From: Methanolobus chelungpuianus
Lineage (GTDB): Archaea > Halobacteriota > Methanosarcinia > Methanosarcinales > Methanosarcinaceae
Direction of reading: 5' to 3'
Length of the DNA stretch: 64,000 bases
Assembly (NCBI RefSeq): GCF_024500045.1
Contig: NZ_JTEO01000002.1
Span: forward strand, 62,001 to 126,000
Part shown: positions 53,351 through 60,732 of the stretch, one piece after another
How positions within the stretch are numbered: position 1 is the stretch's first letter
Layout of the letters: every line of letters begins with the position of its first letter
Notes under the pieces: model-generated
What the model was told of the DNA's origin: nothing
Database searches by the model: none
The model's input: the letters and a program-made list of their open reading frames with translations, nothing else
Program-made: the position numbers and the translations under genes

Positions 53351-53784
53351 TTTTCCGGCCCTTTTGAATACTTATAGCTTGGTTTTTACCACAAGAGTTC
53401 ACAGAGGACACAGAGAATGAAGTAGTTTTCAATACCCATCTGTGAACTCTGTGGCCGAGGTTTAGTATGCTTCATGAGCATTTCTATAGAACCGGTTTTC
53501 TATCTCTTTTCAGGATATTCCAGCAAGCATTCAAATAAAGGATGCACAAGGATTGTTTTTACGCTATGGGATATTGATGGCAGGTCCATGTGTTTTTGAT
53601 ATTTCCTTTTATGCAATGCAAAGTATATATGTTGTAATATTATATTTATAATAGTATTTACAGCATTATTAGAATTGTTACTGCATGTTCGAAACTTGTG
53701 GTATTGACGCCGCCACTGTGGATGTGGTTTCGGTACTCACATGTTGCAGACCATGAACATTAACTGTCATCAGGATGCATATTT
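53351..53784. other. Long intergenic region with an inverted repeat and the surface-protein promoter
   Basis: Holds the inverted repeat at 53389-53454. The region from about 53460 to 53620 has no recognisable feature. A TATA-like TATTATATTTATAA at about 53638-53652 suggests a leader of about 110 bases before the surface-protein start. Confidence 0.5.
53389..53454. repeat. REP-like inverted repeat, CCACAGAGTTCACAGA type
   Basis: CCACAAGAGTTCACAGA (53389-53405) and TCTGTGAACTCTGTGG (53439-53454) are inverted copies, 16 pairs with one bulged A. The left arm is followed by GGACACAGAGAATGAAG. Sequences of this ACCACAGAG...ACACAGAGA type occur as dispersed intergenic repeats in many archaea and bacteria. 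It lies downstream of the transglutaminase-like gene and can fold into a long hairpin. Confidence 0.6.
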
Positions 53785-56325
53785 ATGATGGGATTACAGA
53801 GACATTGCATAATTTCAATACTTTTTGCATGCATATTACTAACATGCACAGGAACAGCTACAGCAGTCGCTTACTCCGGCGGCAGCGGGACTAATGGAGA
53901 TCCGTATTTGCTTTCAACTGACAGCGATATTGATACATTGTCATCAACTTCCGCTGACTGGGGCAGTTACTTCAGACTTATGCAGAACATCACGCTTGAG
54001 GGAAATCACACTCCGATTGGTAATGGCACCATACGTTTCACCGGCAATTTTGACGGAAGCGGATTTGTAATAAAGAACCTGACTATTTATCATACCACTG
54101 ACCATGCCGGGCTCTTTGGCTATGCAAACGATGCTGATATCTATGATCTTGGAGTAGAGACAAGCCTCGATGGTGTTGTTTCAACAGGAGACTTAGTCGG
54201 CGGTCTGGTTGGCTATATTGCATATAGCAATGTAAGGAACTGTTATGCCACCGGCAATGTCACCGGTCGTTACGATGTCGGTGGTTTGGTTGGTTATATT
54301 GAGAGTTCCACTGTGAGCAACAGTTATATCATTGGTAATGTCACCGGTGATTCCGGTGTCGGTGGTCTTGTCGGATCCAATTATGGTGGCGCTGTGAGCA
54401 GCAGTTATGCCACTGTTAATGTCATTGGTGCAAGCTCTGTCGGTGGTCTTGTCGGGTCTAATGGCGTCGGTACTGTGAGCAACTGTTTTGCCACCGGCAA
54501 CGCCACTGGTACTTACTATGTCGGCGGTCTGGTTGGCCGTATTGAAAACGGTGCTGTGAGCAGCAGTTATGCCACTGGCAATGCCATCGGTGATTCCTAT
54601 GTCGGTGGTCTTCTCGGGAGTAATGGTGACACTGTGAGTGTGAGCAACTGTTTTGCCACTGGCAATGTCATCGGTGATTCCTATGTCGGTGGTCTTGTCG
54701 GGCTTAATATCAGCGCTGTGAGCAACTGTTATTATTCCGGCACTCCGGCTTCTGGTGCTGGCATTGCTACTTCCTATGGCAACTTCACCAGTTTCACATT
54801 TGTTTCCGGAGATACGGGCCTTGCCTGGAATGCAGGCGGCAATATCATTACAACGGCTGATAATTCCGTTTTCGTCTGGAAAATAGATGATGGTTTCTCT
54901 CTTCCGTACTTCCAGAATCAAAACATTCCGGGTACCCTTCCTGTGAACTCATCGGTAAGTGGTGCATGGGTTTATGTAAATGGTACCAATCAGACGGTGC
55001 AGACCAACACAATCCTTAGCCTAAGGCCGGGATACTATAATATAACGATAATGAAGCAGTATTATGAGACACCTGCCACCCAGACGGTGAATGTAACTGA
55101 GGGTGAAAATACAGGAATTGAATTCACTCTGGTTCCTTCTCTGCCGGTTACAGGCTTTATGTCAAATGTAAGTTCCGGTATGGCCCCGCTATCAGTTAAT
55201 TTCACAGACCAGTCTGTGGGTATTGTAGATTCATGGTTCTGGAACTTCGATGATGGCAACACATCAACCGACCAGAATCCGACCCATATCTACATGGATG
55301 TAGGCACTTATGATGTCAGCCTGACTGCAACAAACATTGCTGGCAGTAATATCAGCACTCAGCTCTCGTACATCACGGTTGCCATTGCCCCGGTTGCCAA
55401 CTTCACGGCTTCCGCAACTTCAGGGACAGCACCGTTTGCGGTCACTTTCACTGATAATTCAACCAATACCCCCACTTTATGGGCATGGAACTTCGGTGAT
55501 GGTGCGACCTCTTCGGTTCAGAACCCAAGCCACACCTATACAAGTGCAGGTACATACACTGTAAGCCTGAATGCGTTAAATGCAGGTGGCTATAACATAA
55601 GCACGCAGACCGTTTACATCACTGTTGCCCCGGGCAGTTCAGGCAGTTCCGGTTCAAGCACCCGTGTCTCTGTTAGCCCCGGCCAGCCTCCCGAGAGCGT
55701 CACTTCCACCTACACAGCAGTAAAACATGTACTGGGCGGCTCAAGTGTTGAGTATGATCTCTCCGGCACCGGCAGTCCGGTAATTGGTATCAGCTTTTAT
55801 GCAAAGGACAATGAAGGTCTTGTGGTTGCAAAGGTACAGGTGCTCTCAGACAAGCCAGAAGGCATTCCCAACCCGCCAGGCAACTCATACCAGCTCATGA
55901 GCATCGATGTGGGAAGCCAGGGTACTATATCAATCCATAATGCAGACAACATCCTGATCCTTTTCAAGGTTAACAGGCAGTGGATAGAGGAGAACAACAT
56001 CGACGTATCTACTATCCGCATGACCAGATTCCACGAAGGTCAGTGGAATAATCTGCCTACATATAAGGAGAGAGAAGAAGACGATTACATCTACTTCTAT
56101 TCTGAAACACCAGGATTCTCTATTTTTGAAGTTGTAGGGGACGGCATCTATATACCACCTGAGGATGCTCCTTTTCATGTGAAGTCTCCTGTATCTTTTA
56201 AAGAGGAGACACCTGTTGAGGATAAAGACGGTTTCGGATTTGCCTACCTGATACTCGGTATCATGGTCGTGATAGGTGTTGGGTATGTGGTAATGAAGAA
56301 ACAGAAAAGTGGTGGGGAGCAATAA
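53785..56325 (+). CDS. Large surface protein with GLUG repeats, PKD domains and PGF-pre-PGF domain
   Basis: An 846-residue exported protein. Signal peptide (CIISILFACILLTCTGTATAVA), a beta-helix N-terminus with NGTIRFTGNFDGSGFVIKNL, seven GLUG-type repeats (residues about 136-320), a PEGA-like domain (YNITIMKQYYETPATQTVNVT), two PKD domains (WFWNFDDGNTSTDQNPTHIY and LWAWNFGDGATSSVQNPSHTY), a PGF-pre-PGF-like domain (EYDLSGTGSPVIGISFYAKD), and a C-terminal membrane helix (YLILGIMVVIGVGYVVM). It is anchored to the outside and may act in adhesion or the cell wall. Confidence 0.88.
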   Translation: MMGLQRHCIISILFACILLTCTGTATAVAYSGGSGTNGDPYLLSTDSDIDTLSSTSADWGSYFRLMQNITLEGNHTPIGNGTIRFTGNFDGSGFVIKNLTIYHTTDHAGLFGYANDADIYDLGVETSLDGVVSTGDLVGGLVGYIAYSNVRNCYATGNVTGRYDVGGLVGYIESSTVSNSYIIGNVTGDSGVGGLVGSNYGGAVSSSYATVNVIGASSVGGLVGSNGVGTVSNCFATGNATGTYYVGGLVGRIENGAVSSSYATGNAIGDSYVGGLLGSNGDTVSVSNCFATGNVIGDSYVGGLVGLNISAVSNCYYSGTPASGAGIATSYGNFTSFTFVSGDTGLAWNAGGNIITTADNSVFVWKIDDGFSLPYFQNQNIPGTLPVNSSVSGAWVYVNGTNQTVQTNTILSLRPGYYNITIMKQYYETPATQTVNVTEGENTGIEFTLVPSLPVTGFMSNVSSGMAPLSVNFTDQSVGIVDSWFWNFDDGNTSTDQNPTHIYMDVGTYDVSLTATNIAGSNISTQLSYITVAIAPVANFTASATSGTAPFAVTFTDNSTNTPTLWAWNFGDGATSSVQNPSHTYTSAGTYTVSLNALNAGGYNISTQTVYITVAPGSSGSSGSSTRVSVSPGQPPESVTSTYTAVKHVLGGSSVEYDLSGTGSPVIGISFYAKDNEGLVVAKVQVLSDKPEGIPNPPGNSYQLMSIDVGSQGTISIHNADNILILFKVNRQWIEENNIDVSTIRMTRFHEGQWNNLPTYKEREEDDYIYFYSETPGFSIFEVVGDGIYIPPEDAPFHVKSPVSFKEETPVEDKDGFGFAYLILGIMVVIGVGYVVMKKQKSGGEQ
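54190..54741 (+). repeat. Seven tandem GLUG-type coding repeats
   Basis: Seven units of about 81 bases encode variants of VGGLVG...VSNCYATGNVTG. Several units share long identical DNA blocks (for example around 54595-54700), so the array probably changes in length by recombination. It is coding and is not a CRISPR. Confidence 0.8.
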
Positions 56326-56447
56326 GCTCTCATCCTCTCCTTTTATTTTATCTCTGCATTTTTATAACCTTATTTGACTGTCAAAGTGGGGCTAAGTGTC
56401 CTGCCAACCGTGACAACTATTTATATTTTTCAATACATGCTTTCTCG

Positions 56448-56664
56448 TCGGATGCCACGACAGACTCGTATTATGACGGCGAGACAGGCAGTGTTGCAGG
56501 TAACGACTTATAAGCTACTGGTTTCTTATTACTTCAAGGACAGAAACTACTCTGTTTCAAAACAGTGGTATTACTGCAGCAATAACTACTTCGTTGATGT
56601 AAGTTCAGGAACATGAAATGCACCCTATAACTGGAAGTTTGTGCCTTCAGGTTGTTCTTATCTT
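56448..56664 (+). pseudogene. Remnant of a transglutaminase-like gene (C-terminal part)
   Basis: Pieces in different frames match the C-terminus of the protein at 52421: DATTDSYYDGETGSVAGND at about 56451, then SYYFKDRNYSVSKQWYYCSN and NYFVDVSSGT, a stop, then NAPYNWKFVPSGCSY and a stop. The catalytic front is absent. A frame change after the first piece and an in-frame TGA show that it is decayed. A TATA-like element upstream (near 56408) may still be active. Confidence 0.7.
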
Positions 56665-56711
56665 TGACTTTTTCAGGACACTTATGATACTGGATATGGC
56701 AGGAGTCTTTT

Positions 56712-56759
56712 TATAATAGTTTCACGTTAAACAGTTTTGTTTCAGATGAAACTATTATA
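56712..56759. promoter_or_regulatory. 13-bp perfect inverted repeat at the marR promoter (operator candidate)
   Basis: TATAATAGTTTCA (56712-56724) and TGAAACTATTATA (56747-56759) are exact inverted copies, 22 bases apart. The left arm is itself the likely TATA region of the regulator gene and the right arm lies just before its ribosome site. A dimeric regulator binding there would block transcription of marR and the MATE gene after it, so autoregulation is likely. Confidence 0.6.
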
Positions 56760-56775
56760 TTCACAGGTGCATTCC

Positions 56776-57222
56776 ATGATACCGCCCGAGACCATCGGCA
56801 AAAGGATAGGCTTCATCGCCTCACATAACCACCTCTATATTGACAGAGTGCTTGAACCCTATAAGCTGAAAGGGCCGATGTTCGCATTCCTGCTGACGCT
56901 TTCCCGCTGGGATGGATGCTCACAGGAAAGCCTCGCCAGGCATCTGAACCTCAGCAAGGCTACTGCAACAAGAGCTGTCAGGGACCTCGAAGGTGAAGGA
57001 TATGTCACCCGCACGAGGGACAGGGATGACCGCAGAATATACAGGGTTTTCATTTCTGACAGTGGAAGGCAGCTCATTCCGGTGATACATAAGGCTCTCA
57101 GCAAGTGGAACGGGGTCCTCCTGTCTGCTTTTTCGGAAGGCGAAAAAGAGATGTTTGCCAGGCTGCTTGACAAGGGCCTGGCTACCCTGGAGAAATTTGA
57201 TATAGGCTCTGATACGGAATAA
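56776..57222 (+). CDS. MarR family transcriptional regulator
   Basis: A 148-residue winged-helix regulator. GPMFAFLLTLSRWDGCSQESLARHLNLSKATATRAVRDLEGEGYVTRTRDRDDRRIYRVFI, in parts, is the full wHTH and wing with the conserved DxDDRR. ATG at 56776 has AGGTG 6 bases upstream and is preferred over an upstream TTG in the operator. It is 33 bases before a MATE efflux gene and probably represses both until a small toxic compound binds. Confidence 0.9.
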   Translation: MIPPETIGKRIGFIASHNHLYIDRVLEPYKLKGPMFAFLLTLSRWDGCSQESLARHLNLSKATATRAVRDLEGEGYVTRTRDRDDRRIYRVFISDSGRQLIPVIHKALSKWNGVLLSAFSEGEKEMFARLLDKGLATLEKFDIGSDTE

Positions 57223-57255
57223 GCAGAAATCGGCATCTCATCTCAGGATATCTAT

Positions 57256-58620
57256 ATGAACGGTAAAAGCGAATTTTTGGGAACTCAAAATATTAACAGC
57301 CTGCTCTGGAAGCTCTCCGCCCCGGCTATCATAGGCTTGCTGGTCCATGCATTCTATAATCTTGTGGATACCTTCTTTGTGGGAAGGGCTCTGGGCGAAC
57401 AAAGCGTGCTGGGAATTGCGGGCATATCCATTGCTTTCCCTCTGCAGATGATCATCATGGCAGTGTCTATCGGTATAGGTGTCGGAGGCTCTTCTGTGAT
57501 CTCGCGGATGCTTGGTGCAAAGGATGTGGATAAAGCCGAGAAGACCTTGGGAAACGTCTTCCTCTATACCCTGGCGGCCAGCATACTTCTTCCGATCCTG
57601 TTCTTTTCCAATGTGGATGCCATCCTGAATCTGTTTGGTGCAACAGCGGACAACCTGCCCTATGCAAGGGATTACTCGGTTGTCATACTTCAGGGCACTT
57701 TCGCTTTCACTTTCGGATTCGTGCTGAACAACCTGGTACGGGCGGAAGGCAATGCTAAAGTTGCCATGAACAACATGGTGTTCTCCGGGCTTCTTAACAT
57801 AGTCCTTGACGCCATCCTCATATTCGGTTTTGATATGGGCATCCGCGGCGCTGCCATAGCCACAGTGCTCGCACAGCTGGCAGGCACGGCATATCTTGTG
57901 CACTACTACATTGCAGGCAAGAGCCCCTTAAAACTCAGAATGCGCAATATTGTTCCTGAGTATGTGGCACTGCGGGAGATCACATTCATCGGCTTCGGTT
58001 CCTTTGTCATGGGTGCATCGAGCAGTCTTATGATGCTGGTGCTGAACAACGTGCTCGCTTTTTACGGAGGGGACCTGTCTATTGCCGTATTCGGGATAGC
58101 CAGCCGTATGCTGATGCTTATTCTCATGCCCATCATAGGTGTCTCCCACGGACTGCAGCCGATAGTGGGCTATAATTACGGGGCGCAGAATTTCACAAGG
58201 GTCAACGAGTCAATAAAGCTGTCACTGAAGATCACTACAGTGATCGGTTTTCTTGGATTTGCCGTGCTGTTCATGTTCCCGGGGACATTCTTCAGGATAT
58301 TCAGTACGGACACTGACCTGATAACAAACGGGGAGACCGCCCTGAGGATAATGGTCCTCGCAACCCCGGTGATAGGGATGAATGTTATCAGCACCACAGT
58401 GTTCCAGGCTATCGGGAAAGCAAGGCCTTCATTTATACTCTCCATGTGCCGTCAGATACTTTTCCTCATACCGCTGGTGATACTCTTGCCGCGTTATCTG
58501 GACCTTTCCGGCGTGTGGATGGCTTTCCCGCTATCCGACATCATGGCAGGTCTTCTGAGTGCTTTCCTGATCACGAAAGAGTACAGGCATTTCCAGAGTA
58601 AGGCAGGTCATTTATCCTGA
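57256..58620 (+). CDS. MATE family efflux transporter
   Basis: Multidrug or cation-coupled efflux pump of 454 residues with twelve predicted helices in two similar halves: LSAPAIIGLLVHAFYNLVDTFFVGR and SIAFPLQMIIMAVSIGIGVGGSSVISR in the first, then FGSFVMGASSSLMMLVLNNVLAF and PIIGVSHGLQPIVGYNYGAQN in the second. It belongs to the same transcript as the MarR gene. The exported compound is unknown. Confidence 0.92.
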   Translation: MNGKSEFLGTQNINSLLWKLSAPAIIGLLVHAFYNLVDTFFVGRALGEQSVLGIAGISIAFPLQMIIMAVSIGIGVGGSSVISRMLGAKDVDKAEKTLGNVFLYTLAASILLPILFFSNVDAILNLFGATADNLPYARDYSVVILQGTFAFTFGFVLNNLVRAEGNAKVAMNNMVFSGLLNIVLDAILIFGFDMGIRGAAIATVLAQLAGTAYLVHYYIAGKSPLKLRMRNIVPEYVALREITFIGFGSFVMGASSSLMMLVLNNVLAFYGGDLSIAVFGIASRMLMLILMPIIGVSHGLQPIVGYNYGAQNFTRVNESIKLSLKITTVIGFLGFAVLFMFPGTFFRIFSTDTDLITNGETALRIMVLATPVIGMNVISTTVFQAIGKARPSFILSMCRQILFLIPLVILLPRYLDLSGVWMAFPLSDIMAGLLSAFLITKEYRHFQSKAGHLS

Positions 58621-58715
58621 CCGTGTTCTGCTGGGCACCTTGAAATAGTTGTCCTGTTAAACCACGACAATTATTTATATTTTTGACTCCCTGCTTACCT
58701 ATGGGAGGTTAACGT

Positions 58716-59030
58716 ATGCCGGAGAAATCCTGGTTCTTTGCGCTAAAGGAAAAAGACCTGACTGACAACAGCATAGAGTTTGTCAGGGTAAAGGATACTC
58801 CCATAATTCTGTTCAGGAAAAACGGGAACATATATTCTCTTTATGGCAAGTGCAGTCATATGGGCTGCCGGCTTTCCAAGGGCGCCTTCATCGACGAGCA
58901 CACTCTGAAATGCGGATGCCATGGATGGGAATATGATACAAGGACTGGTAAGCACCCCGGAGACAAGGATGCGACCCTTGAGACATATCAGAACAAGGTC
59001 GAAGGAGGAGAGATCCTTGTCATGGTTTAA
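58716..59030 (+). CDS. Rieske [2Fe-2S] protein (first of a pair)
   Basis: Soluble Rieske-type ferredoxin of 104 residues. The cluster ligands are in CSHMGCRLSKG and CGCHGWEYDTRTG (C-x-H and C-x2-H). There is no membrane segment and no oxygenase part. GGGAGGTTAACGT precedes the ATG, and TATA-like ATTTATATTTTT is near 58671. It overlaps the next gene by one base (TAATG). It begins a five-gene redox operon. Confidence 0.9.
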   Translation: MPEKSWFFALKEKDLTDNSIEFVRVKDTPIILFRKNGNIYSLYGKCSHMGCRLSKGAFIDEHTLKCGCHGWEYDTRTGKHPGDKDATLETYQNKVEGGEILVMV

Positions 59031-59371
59031 TGGAAGGTGCCCTACTGACGGAGGTATCAGGCTTGGTGTGGTTCTTCGCAATAAATGAAAACGAGCTGGA
59101 TGATGGCGGAAAGAAGCCTTTGCTGGTGGAGGGGGAAAAACTGCTGCTGATCAGGCAGGAAGGCGGTTTCTATGCAATATCCAACAAATGCCCTCATATG
59201 GACTGCCCTCTCTCGAAAGGAAGCCTTGAGGGGTTTGTTATAAAATGTCCCTGCCACGACTGGCTCTTTGACATACGCAGCGGTGAGTTTCTCAATGCCA
59301 GGGAGATAAAGGTCCCGGCCTACGGTACGAAGGTGACCGAAGGCAAGGTTTACGTTAATATGGAACGGTGA
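59030..59371 (+). CDS. Rieske [2Fe-2S] protein (second of a pair)
   Basis: Second soluble Rieske ferredoxin, 113 residues, with CPHMDCPLSKG and CPCHDWLFDIRSG as cluster ligands and an extra N-terminal part (VSGLVWFFAINENELDDGGK). The two proteins are related but clearly different in sequence, so the pair is old. It may hand electrons to, or receive them from, the reductase subunit encoded two genes later. That is inference from position. Confidence 0.9.
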   Translation: MEGALLTEVSGLVWFFAINENELDDGGKKPLLVEGEKLLLIRQEGGFYAISNKCPHMDCPLSKGSLEGFVIKCPCHDWLFDIRSGEFLNAREIKVPAYGTKVTEGKVYVNMER

Positions 59372-59377
59372 GTTTCA

Positions 59378-59635
59378 ATGAAGAAAGTGGTAATGTACAC
59401 TCTCAGCACCTGTCCCTGGTGCATGAGGGCCAAGAAGTTCTTCAGGGAAAGAGATATTCCCTTTGAGTACATCGATTATGATAAGGCTGACGAGGAGACA
59501 CGCAGGTCTATCCGTGAGGATTGCCTGTCCCATGGGGAGGAGATGTCCTTTCCCTTTGTCAAGATAGGGGAGGACGTGGTAGTGGGCTACAATCCCCAGA
59601 GATATTCCAGTTTGTTGAATCTCCCTGAAAGGTGA
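59378..59635 (+). CDS. Glutaredoxin-like protein
   Basis: An 85-residue thioredoxin-fold protein with the redox motif STCPWCMRAKKFF near residue 11, then FEYIDYDKAD, FPFVKIGEDVVVGYNP (cis-proline region). It is a likely partner of the ferredoxin:thioredoxin reductase-like enzyme encoded next. The stop TGA is 6 bases before the next ATG. Confidence 0.9.
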   Translation: MKKVVMYTLSTCPWCMRAKKFFRERDIPFEYIDYDKADEETRRSIREDCLSHGEEMSFPFVKIGEDVVVGYNPQRYSSLLNLPER

Positions 59636-59641
59636 GTGTCC

Positions 59642-59995
59642 ATGGATACTGAGAAGCGTATGCAGCAATTCAGGACAATGTTCCAGAGGGTCATCGACCC
59701 CCTTGGATATAAATTCAGTCCGGACACGGAACTCGTGGATTTCCTGCTGGAGCAGGAGGTCATGCTGGAAAAGGAGAAGGGCAGCCCTTATTGTCCCTGC
59801 CAGGGATTGACGGGTGAGCGTGAGCACGATATGCAGCTGGTATGCCCGTGCATACCCTTCCACAGGGAGCACTTCGATGCGATGAAGCGCTGCTGGTGCG
59901 GTCTTTATGTCCACAAGGATGTGGATGACCCCGATTCACTGGTGCAGATCTCGAAAAAGGAATTCGAGGCATCGAGAGATAAAGGGCAGGCATAA
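59642..59995 (+). CDS. Ferredoxin:thioredoxin reductase catalytic subunit-like protein
   Basis: A 117-residue iron-sulfur disulfide reductase. The seven-cysteine pattern is visible: CPCQG near residue 53, VCPCIPFHREHFDAMKRCWCGLYVH near residue 70. These bind a [4Fe-4S] cluster next to an active disulfide. In methanogens such proteins reduce disulfides with ferredoxin. The ATG at 59642 has GGTGA upstream and is preferred over a GTG at 59636. The glutaredoxin upstream is a likely substrate. Confidence 0.92.
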   Translation: MDTEKRMQQFRTMFQRVIDPLGYKFSPDTELVDFLLEQEVMLEKEKGSPYCPCQGLTGEREHDMQLVCPCIPFHREHFDAMKRCWCGLYVHKDVDDPDSLVQISKKEFEASRDKGQA

Positions 59996-60107
59996 AAGGT
60001 CCCACGTTAAGAAAGGTAAGGGCAGGGGAAGTACTAAGCCGATGATGATAAAACGAAAAAAGAGAAGTTAAGGAATAAAGAAGAGTAAGTTTATGGGAGT
60101 GAGGTCA

Positions 60108-60689
60108 ATGGCGGGGGAAGACAATGAGATCATACGTAATATAAAAGCACGCCGGAGCGTCCGCAATTATCTTGACAGGCCGGTGAGCGAGGAGTCTGTA
60201 AAAGCGATAATCGATGCGGGAATTTACGCTCCCACCGGATTCGGGTCGGAGCCATGGTTCTTTGTCGTGGTGCAGAACAAGGAAATGATGAAAAGGATGT
60301 CAGACTACTGCAAGCCGAAACTGCTTGCACAGCTTCAGGACATACCCAACGATAATGTGACCGATTTTAAAAAACAGCTGTCACACGAGGATTTTGATGT
60401 ATTCTACGGAGCTCCTATACTTGTCATCGTGCTTGGCAGTAATGCCGGTTTCACTACCGATTACGACTGTGCCATGTGTGCCCAGAACATGATGCTTGCA
60501 GCAACATCACTGGGTATCGGAAGCTGCTGGGTGGGTACGGCATGCTTTATCCAAGATAATGTGGAATTCATGAGCGAGCTGGGGATACCCTACGACTACC
60601 GGGTCATTGCACCGATTGTGTTCGGGTATGAAGGAAAGGCTGCGGGGAGGTCCCCCAGAAAGGAGCCCCGGGCAGTCTGGATAAGGTGA
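60108..60689 (+). CDS. Nitroreductase family protein
   Basis: FMN-dependent oxidoreductase of 193 residues: IRNIKARRSVRNYLDRPVSEE, IIDAGIYAPTGFGSEPWFFVVV, DCAMCAQNMMLAATSLGIGSCWVG and GYEGKAAGRSPRK. The ATG at 60108 has a GGAG site; an ATG at 60093 is also possible. The physiological substrate is unknown. It stands 112 bases after the reductase gene, so it may be the last gene of the redox operon. Confidence 0.88.
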   Translation: MAGEDNEIIRNIKARRSVRNYLDRPVSEESVKAIIDAGIYAPTGFGSEPWFFVVVQNKEMMKRMSDYCKPKLLAQLQDIPNDNVTDFKKQLSHEDFDVFYGAPILVIVLGSNAGFTTDYDCAMCAQNMMLAATSLGIGSCWVGTACFIQDNVEFMSELGIPYDYRVIAPIVFGYEGKAAGRSPRKEPRAVWIR

Positions 60690-60704
60690 TCCCTTATCCT
60701 TTTT
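60679..60704 (+). terminator. Intrinsic-type terminator after the nitroreductase gene
   Basis: GGATAAGG (60679-60686) and CCTTATCC (60692-60699) form a perfect 8-bp stem with a 5-base loop, followed by five T. The stop codon lies in the loop. Confidence 0.65.
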
Positions 60705-60732
60705 CTATCCATTCTGCCTGGCCCAGTATTAT

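Noticed and set aside
54190-54741. CRISPR-like repeat array
   Set aside because: The repeats are in frame, diverged and encode a known surface-protein motif; there are no unique spacers or cas genes.
54193-54921. Open frame of 242 codons on the minus strand
   Set aside because: It is the antisense of the GLUG repeat array; its repetitive Thr/Ile/Ala pattern mirrors the coding repeats, and it has no ribosome site.
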